From Pseudanabaena sp. ABRG5-3 (GTDB lineage: Bacteria; Cyanobacteriota; Cyanobacteriia; Pseudanabaenales; Pseudanabaenaceae): a stretch of 64,000 bases of DNA. The notes under the pieces are model-generated. The model worked only from the letters and a program-made list of their open reading frames with translations, was not told the DNA's origin and searched no databases. Position numbers and translations under genes: made by a program. Of the stretch, positions 26,714 through 33,887 are shown in pieces. The stretch covers positions 3,718,048 to 3,782,047 of the forward strand of contig NZ_AP017560.1 in assembly GCF_003967015.1 (NCBI RefSeq), read 5' to 3'. Position 1 is the stretch's first letter; each line of letters opens with the position of its first letter.

Positions 26714-26816
26714 ATACCAAAACTAAAGATGGCGTAGCCATTTTTAGTTTTGAGAACCCTTACTGGGTTTGGTTTTTAATTCACAAAATTGTTGTCGCAC
26801 TTTCGTGAATTGGTAT
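26714..26816. repeat. Palindromic element family C, copy 1 (103 bp)
   Basis: Ends ATACCAA (26714-26720) and TTGGTAT (26810-26816). Inside are a variable hairpin (AACTAAAGATGGC-GTA-GCCATTTTTAGTT), the conserved block AACCCTTACTGGGTTTGG, and a third hairpin starting AATTCAC and ending GTGAATT. A second copy of exactly the same length is at 61780-61882. Confidence 0.85.
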
Positions 26817-26845
26817 GAAGCTACGTTAATTTTTGAGGTGTCACC

Positions 26846-27454
26846 ATGACCCAAGCCCTAAGTCGCCCCACCACATCTAGCGAACAAGATCGCGATCAAC
26901 ACCTTATCTATTCGGGCATCACTTGGGAGCAGTTTAAGCTCATCCAAGCAGGTTTTGCTGATTCAAATAGAGTAAGGCTTTTTTATTATCAAGATACTAT
27001 CGAAATTCTCATGCCAGGATACACCCACGAATTCTATAAAACAATTATTGGTTTCCTGATCGAACTTTTTTGCTTAGAGAATGGCATTGAGTTTGAGCCA
27101 ACAGGGTCGATGACTCAACAGCGTGAGGGGGAAGTTTCGGTTGAGCCAGATGAATCGTACTATTTTGGAACATCAAAGCCCACTCCTGACTTAGTAATCG
27201 AAGTTGTCTTTACTAGCGGTAGCCCTAAGAAGTTACAACGTTATCAAGCTTTGGAGATTCCTGAAGTATGGTTTTGGCAAGATGGCATATTTAGTCTCTA
27301 TCGTTTACGCGATCGCACCTATGAAGTGATTTCCCAGAGTGAGATTCCAGAGCTTGCGGGTTTAGATATAGAGTTATTGACTCGCTGTGTCGCGATGGCA
27401 AAAACTTCACGATTAGAAGCAGCAAATACTTTCCGTAATGCTCTTAAAAAGTAA
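26846..27454 (+). CDS. Uma2 family (DUF820) putative endonuclease
   Basis: A 202-residue Uma2 protein. GITWEQFKLIQAGF near residue 32, IEILMPGYTHEFYKTIIGF, then EPDESYYFG near 110 and PDLVIEVVFTSG near 120 carry the PD-(D/E)xK core residues (D, E), with EIPEVWFWQDG after it. Role unknown, as for the family. ATG 26846 follows TTGAGGTGTCACC. Its last 48 codons and about 50 bases beyond recur as a degenerate copy at 28694-28890, flanking an island of transposon remains. Confidence 0.9.
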   Translation: MTQALSRPTTSSEQDRDQHLIYSGITWEQFKLIQAGFADSNRVRLFYYQDTIEILMPGYTHEFYKTIIGFLIELFCLENGIEFEPTGSMTQQREGEVSVEPDESYYFGTSKPTPDLVIEVVFTSGSPKKLQRYQALEIPEVWFWQDGIFSLYRLRDRTYEVISQSEIPELAGLDIELLTRCVAMAKTSRLEAANTFRNALKK

Positions 27455-27505
27455 GGGATACTGAATTTATTTATATAGGTGTAAGCACTCCAGAGAGATC
27501 GCGCC
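27311..27505. repeat. Island-flanking direct repeat, left copy (Uma2 tail plus downstream sequence)
   Basis: From GATCGCACCTATGAAGT the sequence matches 28694-28890 base for base over the 144 bases to the stop with few changes, and more weakly for about 50 bases beyond. The part after the stop resembles, on the minus strand, the end of the HTH-pentapeptide gene (GGTGTAAG, CACTCCAGAG versus GGTGTAAGGACACCAGAG). Confidence 0.75.
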
Positions 27506-27616
27506 ATCACCAATAAATTTCCTGCTTGCTAAGGTAAGAAAAACTACAAGATCGGCGATCGCACTATATTTCTAAGTATGTTAGCTTTATATGTAATTTT
27601 GAACTGAGGTTAAGCC

Positions 27617-27904
27617 ATGTTAACTACAGAGACTTCTACACAAATAAATGTTAGACAGGCGTTAATCCAAGAAATTGATCAGACTTCAGATTATCTTTTA
27701 AGCGAAGTTCTAGACTTTCTTTTGTTTATTAGAGCTAAACATTCACCAGTGCAGCTAGAAATACAAACAGATGTTGATGAATTAGTAGAAGATTATGATG
27801 CTCCTAAAGAAAAAATCTTAGAAGATCTGCGTCAGTCTTTAGAAGATGTTAAAGCAGGTAGAGTTCACGATATTTCTGAACTTTGGGATGGAATTGATGT
27901 CTAG
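27617..27904 (+). CDS. Antitoxin of a type II toxin-antitoxin pair (DUF2281-like)
   Basis: A 95-residue acidic protein. The helix VRQALIQEIDQTSDYLLSEV and LDFLLFIRAKH is the N-terminus of DUF2281-like antitoxins; the tail LEDLRQSLEDVKAGRVHDIS plus ELWDGIDV is typical of antitoxins encoded in front of RelE/ParE-type toxins. Its stop codon overlaps an ATG (27897) that begins MSSDNPKLKIQFTDV, the usual start of such a toxin, but the toxin is cut short by an IS66 fragment. The antitoxin is therefore left without an intact partner in this place. Confidence 0.75.
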   Translation: MLTTETSTQINVRQALIQEIDQTSDYLLSEVLDFLLFIRAKHSPVQLEIQTDVDELVEDYDAPKEKILEDLRQSLEDVKAGRVHDISELWDGIDV

Positions 27905-27940
27905 CGACAATCCTAAATTGAAGATTCAGTTTACAGATGT
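27897..27940 (+). pseudogene. RelE/ParE-type toxin, first 15 codons only
   Basis: ATG at 27897 overlaps the antitoxin stop (ATGTCTAG). The readable part MSSDNPKLKIQFTDV matches the first strand of cyanobacterial RelE-type toxins. After it the sequence turns into the end of an IS66-type transposase gene on the other strand, so the toxin domain is lost. Confidence 0.65.
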
Positions 27941-27949
27941 TGTAATTAC

Positions 27950-28489
27950 TCAACCTAAAGCAAACAAGGATTTGACGGGGTTCAAAGCGATGAGAATGGA
28001 CTCAAAAGCGGAAAAGCCTTGTCTTCTTCCAGTATTGACAATGGAACGAACAGCCGCAAAAAAATCACGCCCCCAATCAGAGCGAAACCCATTCGTAACT
28101 TTTCTAAAAATGACGCTCCAACGCAAAGCCTGTTCGCTAGAGTTATTAGTTGGTGGAATAGTGGGGTCATCCAAAAACAGGAATAAGTTTTCTCGTAACT
28201 CCAGATATCGCTTCTGTAATCTCAGTCCATCTTCTTGAGTCGGTGACAGAGCCAGAATACTGTCAAGGTCTCGATACAATCGACATCGATATTGATAACG
28301 AGTAGAGTCAGCTAAATCCGACCATCGCCTTCGCAGCACAAAAGCTCGTAGCAGTAGCTTTTTCATCCTGCCAGAGAAAATATAGTCTCCTGCATCAATA
28401 CCATACTGACAATCTCTGAGTTGATGGGCAAGACAAACTTGCCATGCTGTGGCTGGATTGGTCTTTTGGGCGCTAAATAAATCTGATAC
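27950..28489 (-). pseudogene. IS66 family transposase, C-terminal fragment
   Basis: About 180 residues of the catalytic C-terminal part: TAWQVCLAHQLRDCQYGIDA, later NNSSEQALRWSVIFRKVTNG and GFRSDWGRDFFAAVRSIVNT, which are IS66 hallmarks including the last catalytic Glu. The N-terminal two thirds are missing: at about 28490 the frame runs into the antisense of an ISKra4 fragment. It inserted into the toxin gene at its downstream end. Not functional. Confidence 0.85.
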
Positions 28490-28493
28490 CCGT

Positions 28494-28628
28494 TCAGGAG
28501 CAGTTGAGTCTGCGGTAAAGCAGATTGACCGTCGCACTAAAATCTCTGGTGCTCAGTGGAACAAAGAAAATGTCCCTCAGGTGCTTGCCCATCGTTGTGC
28601 TTATCTCAATGGTTTATTGGCTTTCTAG
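28494..28628 (+). pseudogene. ISKra4 family transposase, C-terminal fragment
   Basis: About 44 residues, SGAVESAVKQIDRRTKISG then AQWNKENVPQVLAHRC and AYLNGLLAF, which is the conserved end of ISKra4-type transposases. The rest of the gene is absent, replaced by the IS66 fragment. Twelve bases after the stop comes CCAAAAAAGTGACATGCTCC, evidently the right end of this element. Confidence 0.75.
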
Positions 28629-28639
28629 ACTATCCCAAA

Positions 28640-28655
28640 AAAGTGACATGCTCCC
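28640..28655. mobile_element. Solo terminal inverted repeat of the ISKra4-type element
   Basis: AAAGTGACATGCTCCC; its complement GGGAGCATGTCACTTT differs by one base from the 16 outer bases of the MITE at 54370-54468 (GGGAGCATCTCACTTT). It directly follows the ISKra4 transposase fragment. Confidence 0.65.
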
Positions 28656-28693
28656 CAATTAGGTGCGTTACATTTGATTTACCTACAATCTCG

Positions 28694-28837
28694 GATCGTA
28701 CCTATGAAGTAATTTCCCAGAGCGAGATTCCAGAGCTTGCGGGTTTAGATATAGATTTATTGACTCGCTGTGTCTCAATGGCACAAACTTCACGATTAGA
28801 AGCAGCAAATACTTTCCGTAACGGTCTTAAGAAATAA
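28694..28837 (+). pseudogene. Duplicated tail of the Uma2 gene
   Basis: The last 48 codons of the Uma2 gene at 26846-27454 recur here with few changes (RTYEVISQSEIPELAGLDI, then LLTRCVSMAQTSRLEAANTF). No Uma2 core precedes it; upstream lies the ISKra4 end. The homology continues weakly past the stop to about 28890, into the end of the HTH-pentapeptide gene. Confidence 0.8.
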
Positions 28838-28853
28838 GCGACACCTAAATTGT

Positions 28854-30131
28854 TTATACAGGAGCAGGTGTAAGGACACCAGAGCGATCACCTAATGAAT
28901 CATCAAAAATGGCTCCTCTATAAATCAAATCAAATTTCATCACTTCAGAAATCCCTAAATTATCAGAAAATCTTGCTTTAGCAACATATGTATCAGTGAG
29001 AGTTGCTCCACTAAGGTTTGAGCTAGTGAGGGTTGCTCTACTAAGATTTGCTTTACTGAAGTTTGCTAGACTAAGATTTGCTCTATTAAGGTTAGCTAGA
29101 CTAAGATTCGCTCCAATTAAGTTCGCTCCAATTAAATTTGCTCCAATTAAATCAACTCCGATTAGATTTGCTCCAATTAGATTGACTTCTCTAAGATTAG
29201 TTCCAATAAGATCAGATCTACTAAGATTTGCTCCAATTAGTTCGGCTTCACTGAGATTTGCTTCACTGAGATTTGCTTCACTAAGGTTGCTACCAATTAG
29301 TTTGGCTTCTCTAAATTCAGATCCAATGAGTCTAGTTCCTTTAAACTTAGCTCCAATAAGATTAGCACCTCTAAAATTGGCACCTTTAAGGTCAAGTTCA
29401 CTGAGGTTAGCACCTCTAAGATCTGCACCTCTAAAGTCAAGTCCATTAAGATTTACACCTCTGAAGTCTGCACCTCTAAGATCTGCACCTCTAAGGTCAA
29501 GTTCACTGAGAGTAATCTTACTAAGATTCGCACCTCTGAGATCAAGTTTATCAACAGGAGTTTCTCTAGGAGCAGTTCCCATTAAACTATCAAAACTTAC
29601 GCTAACTATAGGAATTCCGTCAACCTCAGTAAAAAGCCCTGATTCATAAAGCTTTTGAATCATAGTTAGGGCTTCTGGTGTACCTGTCAAAATAATCTTG
29701 ATACTACCTTCTTGAATATCAACGATTTCCAGTGAAGCATCACCAGTGATTTTCTGTAGTTGCTTTACTAGAGCCTGAATTTTTGCCTGTGTTAAAGCGT
29801 CAACAGGGAATGAGCCTTCTATGACAAAAGCCGCCAAACGAGGAGAATTGGTTTCGACATCTAGAGTATTTTCAATCTGGTAGTTATCAGGCTTCATAGG
29901 ATTATCCTTCTCAACAATTTCTTCCCATTTAAGGTTCAAAGTTTTACAAATTTCCGTGAAGTAAGGATGATCAATTGGCTTTGTCCTATTAAAAAAGCTG
30001 CTAATTGTCGATCTAGAAATACCAAGTTTTTTTTCCAAACCTGTTTGGTTTATTCCAAGATCAATTAATGCCTTCCTAGCACGCTCAATTCCCTTTTCTG
30101 ATGCAATTAGCGATCTTGTTGCCTTAGTCAT
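28854..30131 (-). CDS. HTH plus TRADD-like-N plus pentapeptide-repeat protein
   Basis: A 425-residue three-part protein. Residues 10-65 hold an XRE-type HTH (INQTGLEKKLGISRSTISSF). Residues about 100-180 (FVIEGSFPVDALTQAKIQAL and LEIVDIQEGSIKIILTG, PEALTMIQKLYESG) resemble the TRADD-like N-terminal adaptor domain reported in bacterial conflict systems; this is an inference from pattern. From about 195 to 405 run some 40 pentapeptide repeats (A-N-L-S-x type: GANLSKITLSELDLRGADLR), which fold as a square beta-helix. ATG 30131 after GAGGC was chosen over TTG 30143. A 54-residue membrane protein gene is divergent across a 172-base gap. Candidate sensor/regulator of a conflict module. Confidence 0.75.
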   Translation of the reverse strand: MTKATRSLIASEKGIERARKALIDLGINQTGLEKKLGISRSTISSFFNRTKPIDHPYFTEICKTLNLKWEEIVEKDNPMKPDNYQIENTLDVETNSPRLAAFVIEGSFPVDALTQAKIQALVKQLQKITGDASLEIVDIQEGSIKIILTGTPEALTMIQKLYESGLFTEVDGIPIVSVSFDSLMGTAPRETPVDKLDLRGANLSKITLSELDLRGADLRGADFRGVNLNGLDFRGADLRGANLSELDLKGANFRGANLIGAKFKGTRLIGSEFREAKLIGSNLSEANLSEANLSEAELIGANLSRSDLIGTNLREVNLIGANLIGVDLIGANLIGANLIGANLSLANLNRANLSLANFSKANLSRATLTSSNLSGATLTDTYVAKARFSDNLGISEVMKFDLIYRGAIFDDSLGDRSGVLTPAPV

Positions 30132-30303
30132 TGCCTCACCCAACTACCTACCACCATTCTAAACATATACAAACTCAAACACAACACCAACATAACCTAG
30201 ACCCAACTCATGCATCTAAAACAAGCCAAAGTCATACAGAGTCGTACCCTACTCAAACATCACAGGTTTTACATTAGCAACATACTGATTCAAGACTTTA
30301 AAC

Positions 30304-30468
30304 ATGGAAACAAAAGTAAATAACCAAGCAGTCATTTCAGTTCCCACAAATGGCAATAGCAGCACGAACCAACAGCAGCAATTCTATTTTGACCCTTACA
30401 GCCCTTTCTGGATCTTAGTGGGCTTAGCCATACTCTTTGGTCAAGTTAACCCAAAACGAAAAAAATAA
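30304..30468 (+). CDS. Tiny single-helix membrane protein divergent from the HTH-pentapeptide gene
   Basis: A 54-residue open frame from ATG 30304 to TAA 30466-30468. The N-terminal 26 residues are polar with NGNSSTNQQQQ, followed by FYFDPYSPFWILVGLAILFG, one membrane segment, and a basic end QVNPKRKK. No family known to me. Its position opposite an HTH-containing adaptor protein parallels the gene at 18162-18446. The intervening gap 30144-30303 repeats ACTCAAACA twice but shows no clear operator. It shares a terminator hairpin with guaA. Confidence 0.5.
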   Translation: METKVNNQAVISVPTNGNSSTNQQQQFYFDPYSPFWILVGLAILFGQVNPKRKK

Positions 30469-30472
30469 CTCC

Positions 30473-30512
30473 TTAAATAGAAAGGGGACGCAATGCGCCC
30501 CCTTTCTATTTA
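30473..30512. terminator. Two-way terminator between the tiny membrane gene and guaA
   Basis: TTAAATAGAAAGGGG-CGCA pairs with TGCG-CCCCTTTCTATTTAA with one A/C mismatch, between the convergent genes. Confidence 0.7.
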
Positions 30513-30514
30513 AT

Positions 30515-32188
30515 TTATTCCCATTCGATCGTGCCAGGGGGCTTAGACGTAATATCTAGCACCACGCGATTGACACCTTCTACTTCGTTCACAATGCGAT
30601 TGGAAATGGTTTCCAATAGCTCATAGGGAACCCTTGCCCAGTCCGCAGTCATACCATCTTCACTACTGACAAGACGTAAAACCACAGGATGGGAATAGGT
30701 GCGCTTGTCACCCATTACACCGACACTGCGAACCGTTGGTAATAGCACCGCAAAGGCTTGCCAGAGATTATTGTATTGACCTGCACGATTGATTTCTTGA
30801 CGCACGATCAGATCAGCATCACGTAAAGTATTCAATCTCTCGCTGGTAATTTCCCCAATAATCCGAATCGCTAATCCAGGACCAGGGAAAGGTTGACGTT
30901 TGACAATCTCTTCAGGAAGACCGAGCGCAGTACCGACTTTGCGAACTTCATCCTTAAAGAGTTTACGGAGTGGTTCCACAAGGGTAAAGCGTAGATTTTC
31001 AGGCAAGCCACCGACATTGTGATGGCTCTTGATCTTGACGGCAACACGTTTACCCGTAGCAGGATCGACGTTGGTATCCGCAGATTCAATCACATCAGGA
31101 TAGAGCGTACCTTGAGCGAGAAAATCAAAAGGTCCTAAACGGCTGGATTCCTCTTCAAAGACATTGATAAATTCGCCGCCGATGATCTTGCGCTTTCGTT
31201 CGGGATCGGTGACTCCTTTTACCTTTTCTAGGAATCTTTCGCGGGCATTGACATATTCCACATGGATATGGAACTGCTCCTCAAAGAGTTTGACAAGGCG
31301 CTCAGGTTCTAGCTTCCGCATGAAGCCTTGATCGATAAACATACAGGTCAGTTGATCGCCGATCGCTTTATGCAGTAGGAAAGCAAGCGTAGAAGAGTCC
31401 ACACCACCTGAGAGGGCTAGTAAAACGCGCTTAGTCCCAACCTGTTCGCGGATTTCACGAATCGCATTTTCGATAAAGGCATCGGTAGTCCAGCTTGGTT
31501 CGCATTGGCAAATGTGATAAACAAAGTTGCGAATCATTGCCATGCCACCTGCGGAATGCACCACTTCAGGATGGAATTGCACACCGTACAGCTTTTTGAC
31601 ATGATCAGCGATCGCGGCACAGGGAGTATTCGCAGTATGGGCAAGCACTTCAAATCCTTTAGGCAGATCCACTACGGAGTCGCCATGACTCATCCACATA
31701 GTGATCCCTGTATCGACATTGGTGAGTAGATCCGTGGGATCGTCGATTTGTAATTCTGCTTTGCCATATTCCCCACGATCAGCGCGTTCGACAGTGCCGC
31801 CGAGCTGTTTCGCCATGAGCTGCATTCCATAGCAAACGCCTAAAACAGGAATACCTAAATCGAAAATCTTAGGGTCACATTGTGGCGCACCTTCGTCGTA
31901 AACAGAACTAGGACCACCCGACAAGATAATCCCTTTAATGTTTGATTTCAGCAAATTTTCTGCTGATGTATGGTAGGGTAAAACCTCGGAATAAACTTGT
32001 GTCTCACGGATACGTCGAGCAATTAGCTCCGAGTACTGAGACCCGAAATCAAGAATAGCAATCATGGAACGAGTGATTTTATTGGCTGTGGTACTATCAG
32101 AACTTGTGCTAGCTGAATCTATACTAGATGAAAGCGCACCTTCAAGATTGAGTACGGCATTCGATGATGTTGGGGGGGAAGAAACCAC
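30515..32188 (-). CDS. guaA: GMP synthase (glutamine-hydrolysing)
   Basis: Makes GMP from XMP, ATP and glutamine. The amidotransferase domain starts at [20 protein letters not shown] (residue 42), with [18 protein letters not shown] as nucleophile Cys motif and [11 protein letters not shown] as the catalytic His/Glu. The ATP pyrophosphatase domain has the P-loop [17 protein letters not shown] near residue 260, and the C-terminus [18 protein letters not shown] is the family end. The 41 residues before the first domain are serine-rich and may be a cyanobacterial extension or a start chosen too early (GTG 32188; ATG 32065 is the alternative). Confidence 0.98.
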   Translation of the reverse strand: MVSSPPTSSNAVLNLEGALSSSIDSASTSSDSTTANKITRSMIAILDFGSQYSELIARRIRETQVYSEVLPYHTSAENLLKSNIKGIILSGGPSSVYDEGAPQCDPKIFDLGIPVLGVCYGMQLMAKQLGGTVERADRGEYGKAELQIDDPTDLLTNVDTGITMWMSHGDSVVDLPKGFEVLAHTANTPCAAIADHVKKLYGVQFHPEVVHSAGGMAMIRNFVYHICQCEPSWTTDAFIENAIREIREQVGTKRVLLALSGGVDSSTLAFLLHKAIGDQLTCMFIDQGFMRKLEPERLVKLFEEQFHIHVEYVNARERFLEKVKGVTDPERKRKIIGGEFINVFEEESSRLGPFDFLAQGTLYPDVIESADTNVDPATGKRVAVKIKSHHNVGGLPENLRFTLVEPLRKLFKDEVRKVGTALGLPEEIVKRQPFPGPGLAIRIIGEITSERLNTLRDADLIVRQEINRAGQYNNLWQAFAVLLPTVRSVGVMGDKRTYSHPVVLRLVSSEDGMTADWARVPYELLETISNRIVNEVEGVNRVVLDITSKPPGTIEWE

Positions 32189-32280
32189 AGTAGATACCTC
32201 TATCTTAATGAGATAGCATTTAATGAGAGTGTCAGGCTTTCGTTAAGCCTATCGCTGCGAAAAAAGTAGCTATTCGTACA

Positions 32281-32883
32281 ATGCTAGCAAAATGGTACGT
32301 GTTTATGTATAAAAAAGTTATGATAGCGATCGCATTGTTACCAGTTTTAGGGTTGCCAGTTTTAGGATTGCCGATTTTGGAAGCAGGAGCAGTGCAATTA
32401 CGCGATGGTAAGACTTATTTCCTACATTTACCAACCTTCCTAGAGGCTGAGTCAACCGTAAATGTGATCTATGCGCGGAATGCCACTTATTATTTCAAGA
32501 TCGCGCTTCCCCAGAGTATGGGAGAAAACTTAGAAAGTCTGGAAATAGTTCAATCAGAAGGTTTTGAGACGATTGACTTTCGACTTGATGAAACAATTGC
32601 CTATTTACTAGCTCCCTCAGGCGATCGCATTCCTATTTCTGGTAAAGCTGAAATTCTCCAAAATCAGGATCGCGATCAAAGGAAAATTGTCATTACTTTT
32701 GATCCCCCAATTCCTGCGAATGGTGAGCTTAATCGCCAACTCGTAGTCGGGCTAAGACCATTTCGCAATCCCCGTTATGATGGGGTCTATTTATTTGGAG
32801 TCTCTGCATCTCCGCAAGGCGATCGCCCTAACACCCAATTTCTGGGCTATGGCAGATTAAACTTCTATGATCCCTTCCGCTAA
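32281..32883 (+). CDS. DUF2808 domain-containing secreted protein
   Basis: A 200-residue exported protein. A hydrophobic stretch (VMIAIALLPVLGLPVLGLPI) serves as signal peptide; the ATG at 32305 would give a more compact signal than ATG 32281. The mature domain, with YYFKIALPQSMGENLESLEI, VITFDPPIPANG and LVVGLRPFRNPRYDGVYLFG, matches DUF2808, a cyanobacterial envelope family of unknown function. The internal repeat LPVLGLPVLGLPIL is an unusual leucine-proline-glycine triplication within the signal. It runs toward gvpK with a 29-base gap. Confidence 0.88.
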   Translation: MLAKWYVFMYKKVMIAIALLPVLGLPVLGLPILEAGAVQLRDGKTYFLHLPTFLEAESTVNVIYARNATYYFKIALPQSMGENLESLEIVQSEGFETIDFRLDETIAYLLAPSGDRIPISGKAEILQNQDRDQRKIVITFDPPIPANGELNRQLVVGLRPFRNPRYDGVYLFGVSASPQGDRPNTQFLGYGRLNFYDPFR

Positions 32884-32912
32884 ATTCTGCAAAAACACTA
32901 TGCAAAAACATA

Positions 32913-33365
32913 ATGACTGATAGCAATGATAGTTTAATCGTCAAGCCCAAAAAATCTGGACTAGCGCCATTGATTCTCACTTTGGTGGAATTGTTGCGCC
33001 AGCTAATGGAAGCGCAGGTAATTCGGCGGATGGATGCGGAGAAATTAACTGAGTCGGAAATCGAGAGGGCAGCGGATAGTTTACAAGCTCTAGAGAAACA
33101 GATTTTCAATCTTTGCGAAGTTTTAGAAATTGATCCCGAAGACCTAAATCTCGATCTTGGTGAATTTGGGAAGCTTTTGCCTAGACGTGGAGCCTATTAT
33201 CCAGACAAGTCCTCAAGTGAGTCATCGATTTTGGAATTACTTGATCGCTTGATTAGTACAGGTATTGTCCTTGAAGGTGATGTGCAGATTGGACTCGCCG
33301 ATATTAACCTGATTGACCTCAAATTAAAGTTATTACTAACTTCAGGCGATAAATCCGCTTCTTAA
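32913..33365 (+). CDS. gvpK: Gas vesicle protein K
   Basis: A 150-residue protein of the GvpK family, an accessory protein needed for gas vesicle assembly. The GvpK domain covers residues 14-90: LAPLILTLVELLRQLMEAQV, then RAADSLQALEKQIFNLCEVL and DPEDLNLDLGEFGKLLP. After a serine-rich linker the tail SILELLDRLISTGIVLEGDV and LADINLIDLKLKLLL resembles the beta-hairpin of the shell protein GvpA/GvpJ. No other gvp gene is in the window; neighbours are DUF2808 and larC, so it is isolated or part of a scattered set. Confidence 0.9.
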   Translation: MTDSNDSLIVKPKKSGLAPLILTLVELLRQLMEAQVIRRMDAEKLTESEIERAADSLQALEKQIFNLCEVLEIDPEDLNLDLGEFGKLLPRRGAYYPDKSSSESSILELLDRLISTGIVLEGDVQIGLADINLIDLKLKLLLTSGDKSAS

Positions 33366-33887
33366 CTAGAGATTGGCTTTGCCAATCTCTAGCAAAATTT
33401 CTCCTTCAAGCTTTACAGCTTCTTGAATACGAGTTAATGGCACATGATGCGATCGCGCTAACTTCGCGCAGTCCTCATATTCTGGTTGAATCGTCCAGAA
33501 ACCATCCCGCCATGCTATCTTCACTCGCGCCTTGCCAAATTCTGTTTCAACTTCACGGATTTCGCGATGGAGGATTTTGCGCTCTTGCCAACGATAGCGA
33601 ATGCCGAGAGTGCTAGTTTCGCGAAAGAGAATTTGCTCACAAACAGTTTGGCGATCGCAGAGACAAATAACGGTAATTAGAGTTCCGTTACGGGATTTTT
33701 TCATACCCACTGCTTGGGTATACACATCCAGAGCGCCATTTTGCAATAACTGCTCCATCGTGTAAGCGATCGCTTGAGCAGACATATCATCAACTTGAGT
33801 TTCCAGAATGACGATAGTTTCAGTAATGCTTGCAATTGTTTGCTGTTTGGCAACTTCTTGAATAAAAGCAGCATTAATCTTTAATCT
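33366..33887 (-). CDS. larC: LarC C-terminal half (reached by -1 frameshift)
   Basis: Second part of LarC, which completes the nickel-pincer nucleotide cofactor by inserting Ni and cyclising the metallo ring. In the -1 frame the sequence is open from the run of nine A: RLKINAAFIQEVAKQQTIA, then TIVILETQVDDMSAQAIAYT and VYTQAVGMKKSRNGTLITVI, all normal LarC. The first ATG in this frame (33785) lies inside the conserved ETQVDDMS segment, so independent initiation would lose conserved residues; joining to the upstream half is the sensible reading. The 3' end forms a 12-bp hairpin with gvpK's end (33366-33392). Confidence 0.85.
   Translation of the reverse strand, partial: RLKINAAFIQEVAKQQTIASITETIVILETQVDDMSAQAIAYTMEQLLQNGALDVYTQAVGMKKSRNGTLITVICLCDRQTVCEQILFRETSTLGIRYRWQERKILHREIREVETEFGKARVKIAWRDGFWTIQPEYEDCAKLARSHHVPLTRIQEAVKLEGEILLEIGKANL

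Noticed and set aside
28994-29560. Regularly spaced repeats as a CRISPR array
   Set aside because: The repeat unit is 15 bases, in frame with a pentapeptide-repeat protein, and has no spacer structure.
28996-29649. A 217-codon open frame on the plus strand rich in L, R, A, P
   Set aside because: It is the exact antisense of the pentapeptide repeats; the repetitive composition follows from the 15-base periodicity of the real gene.
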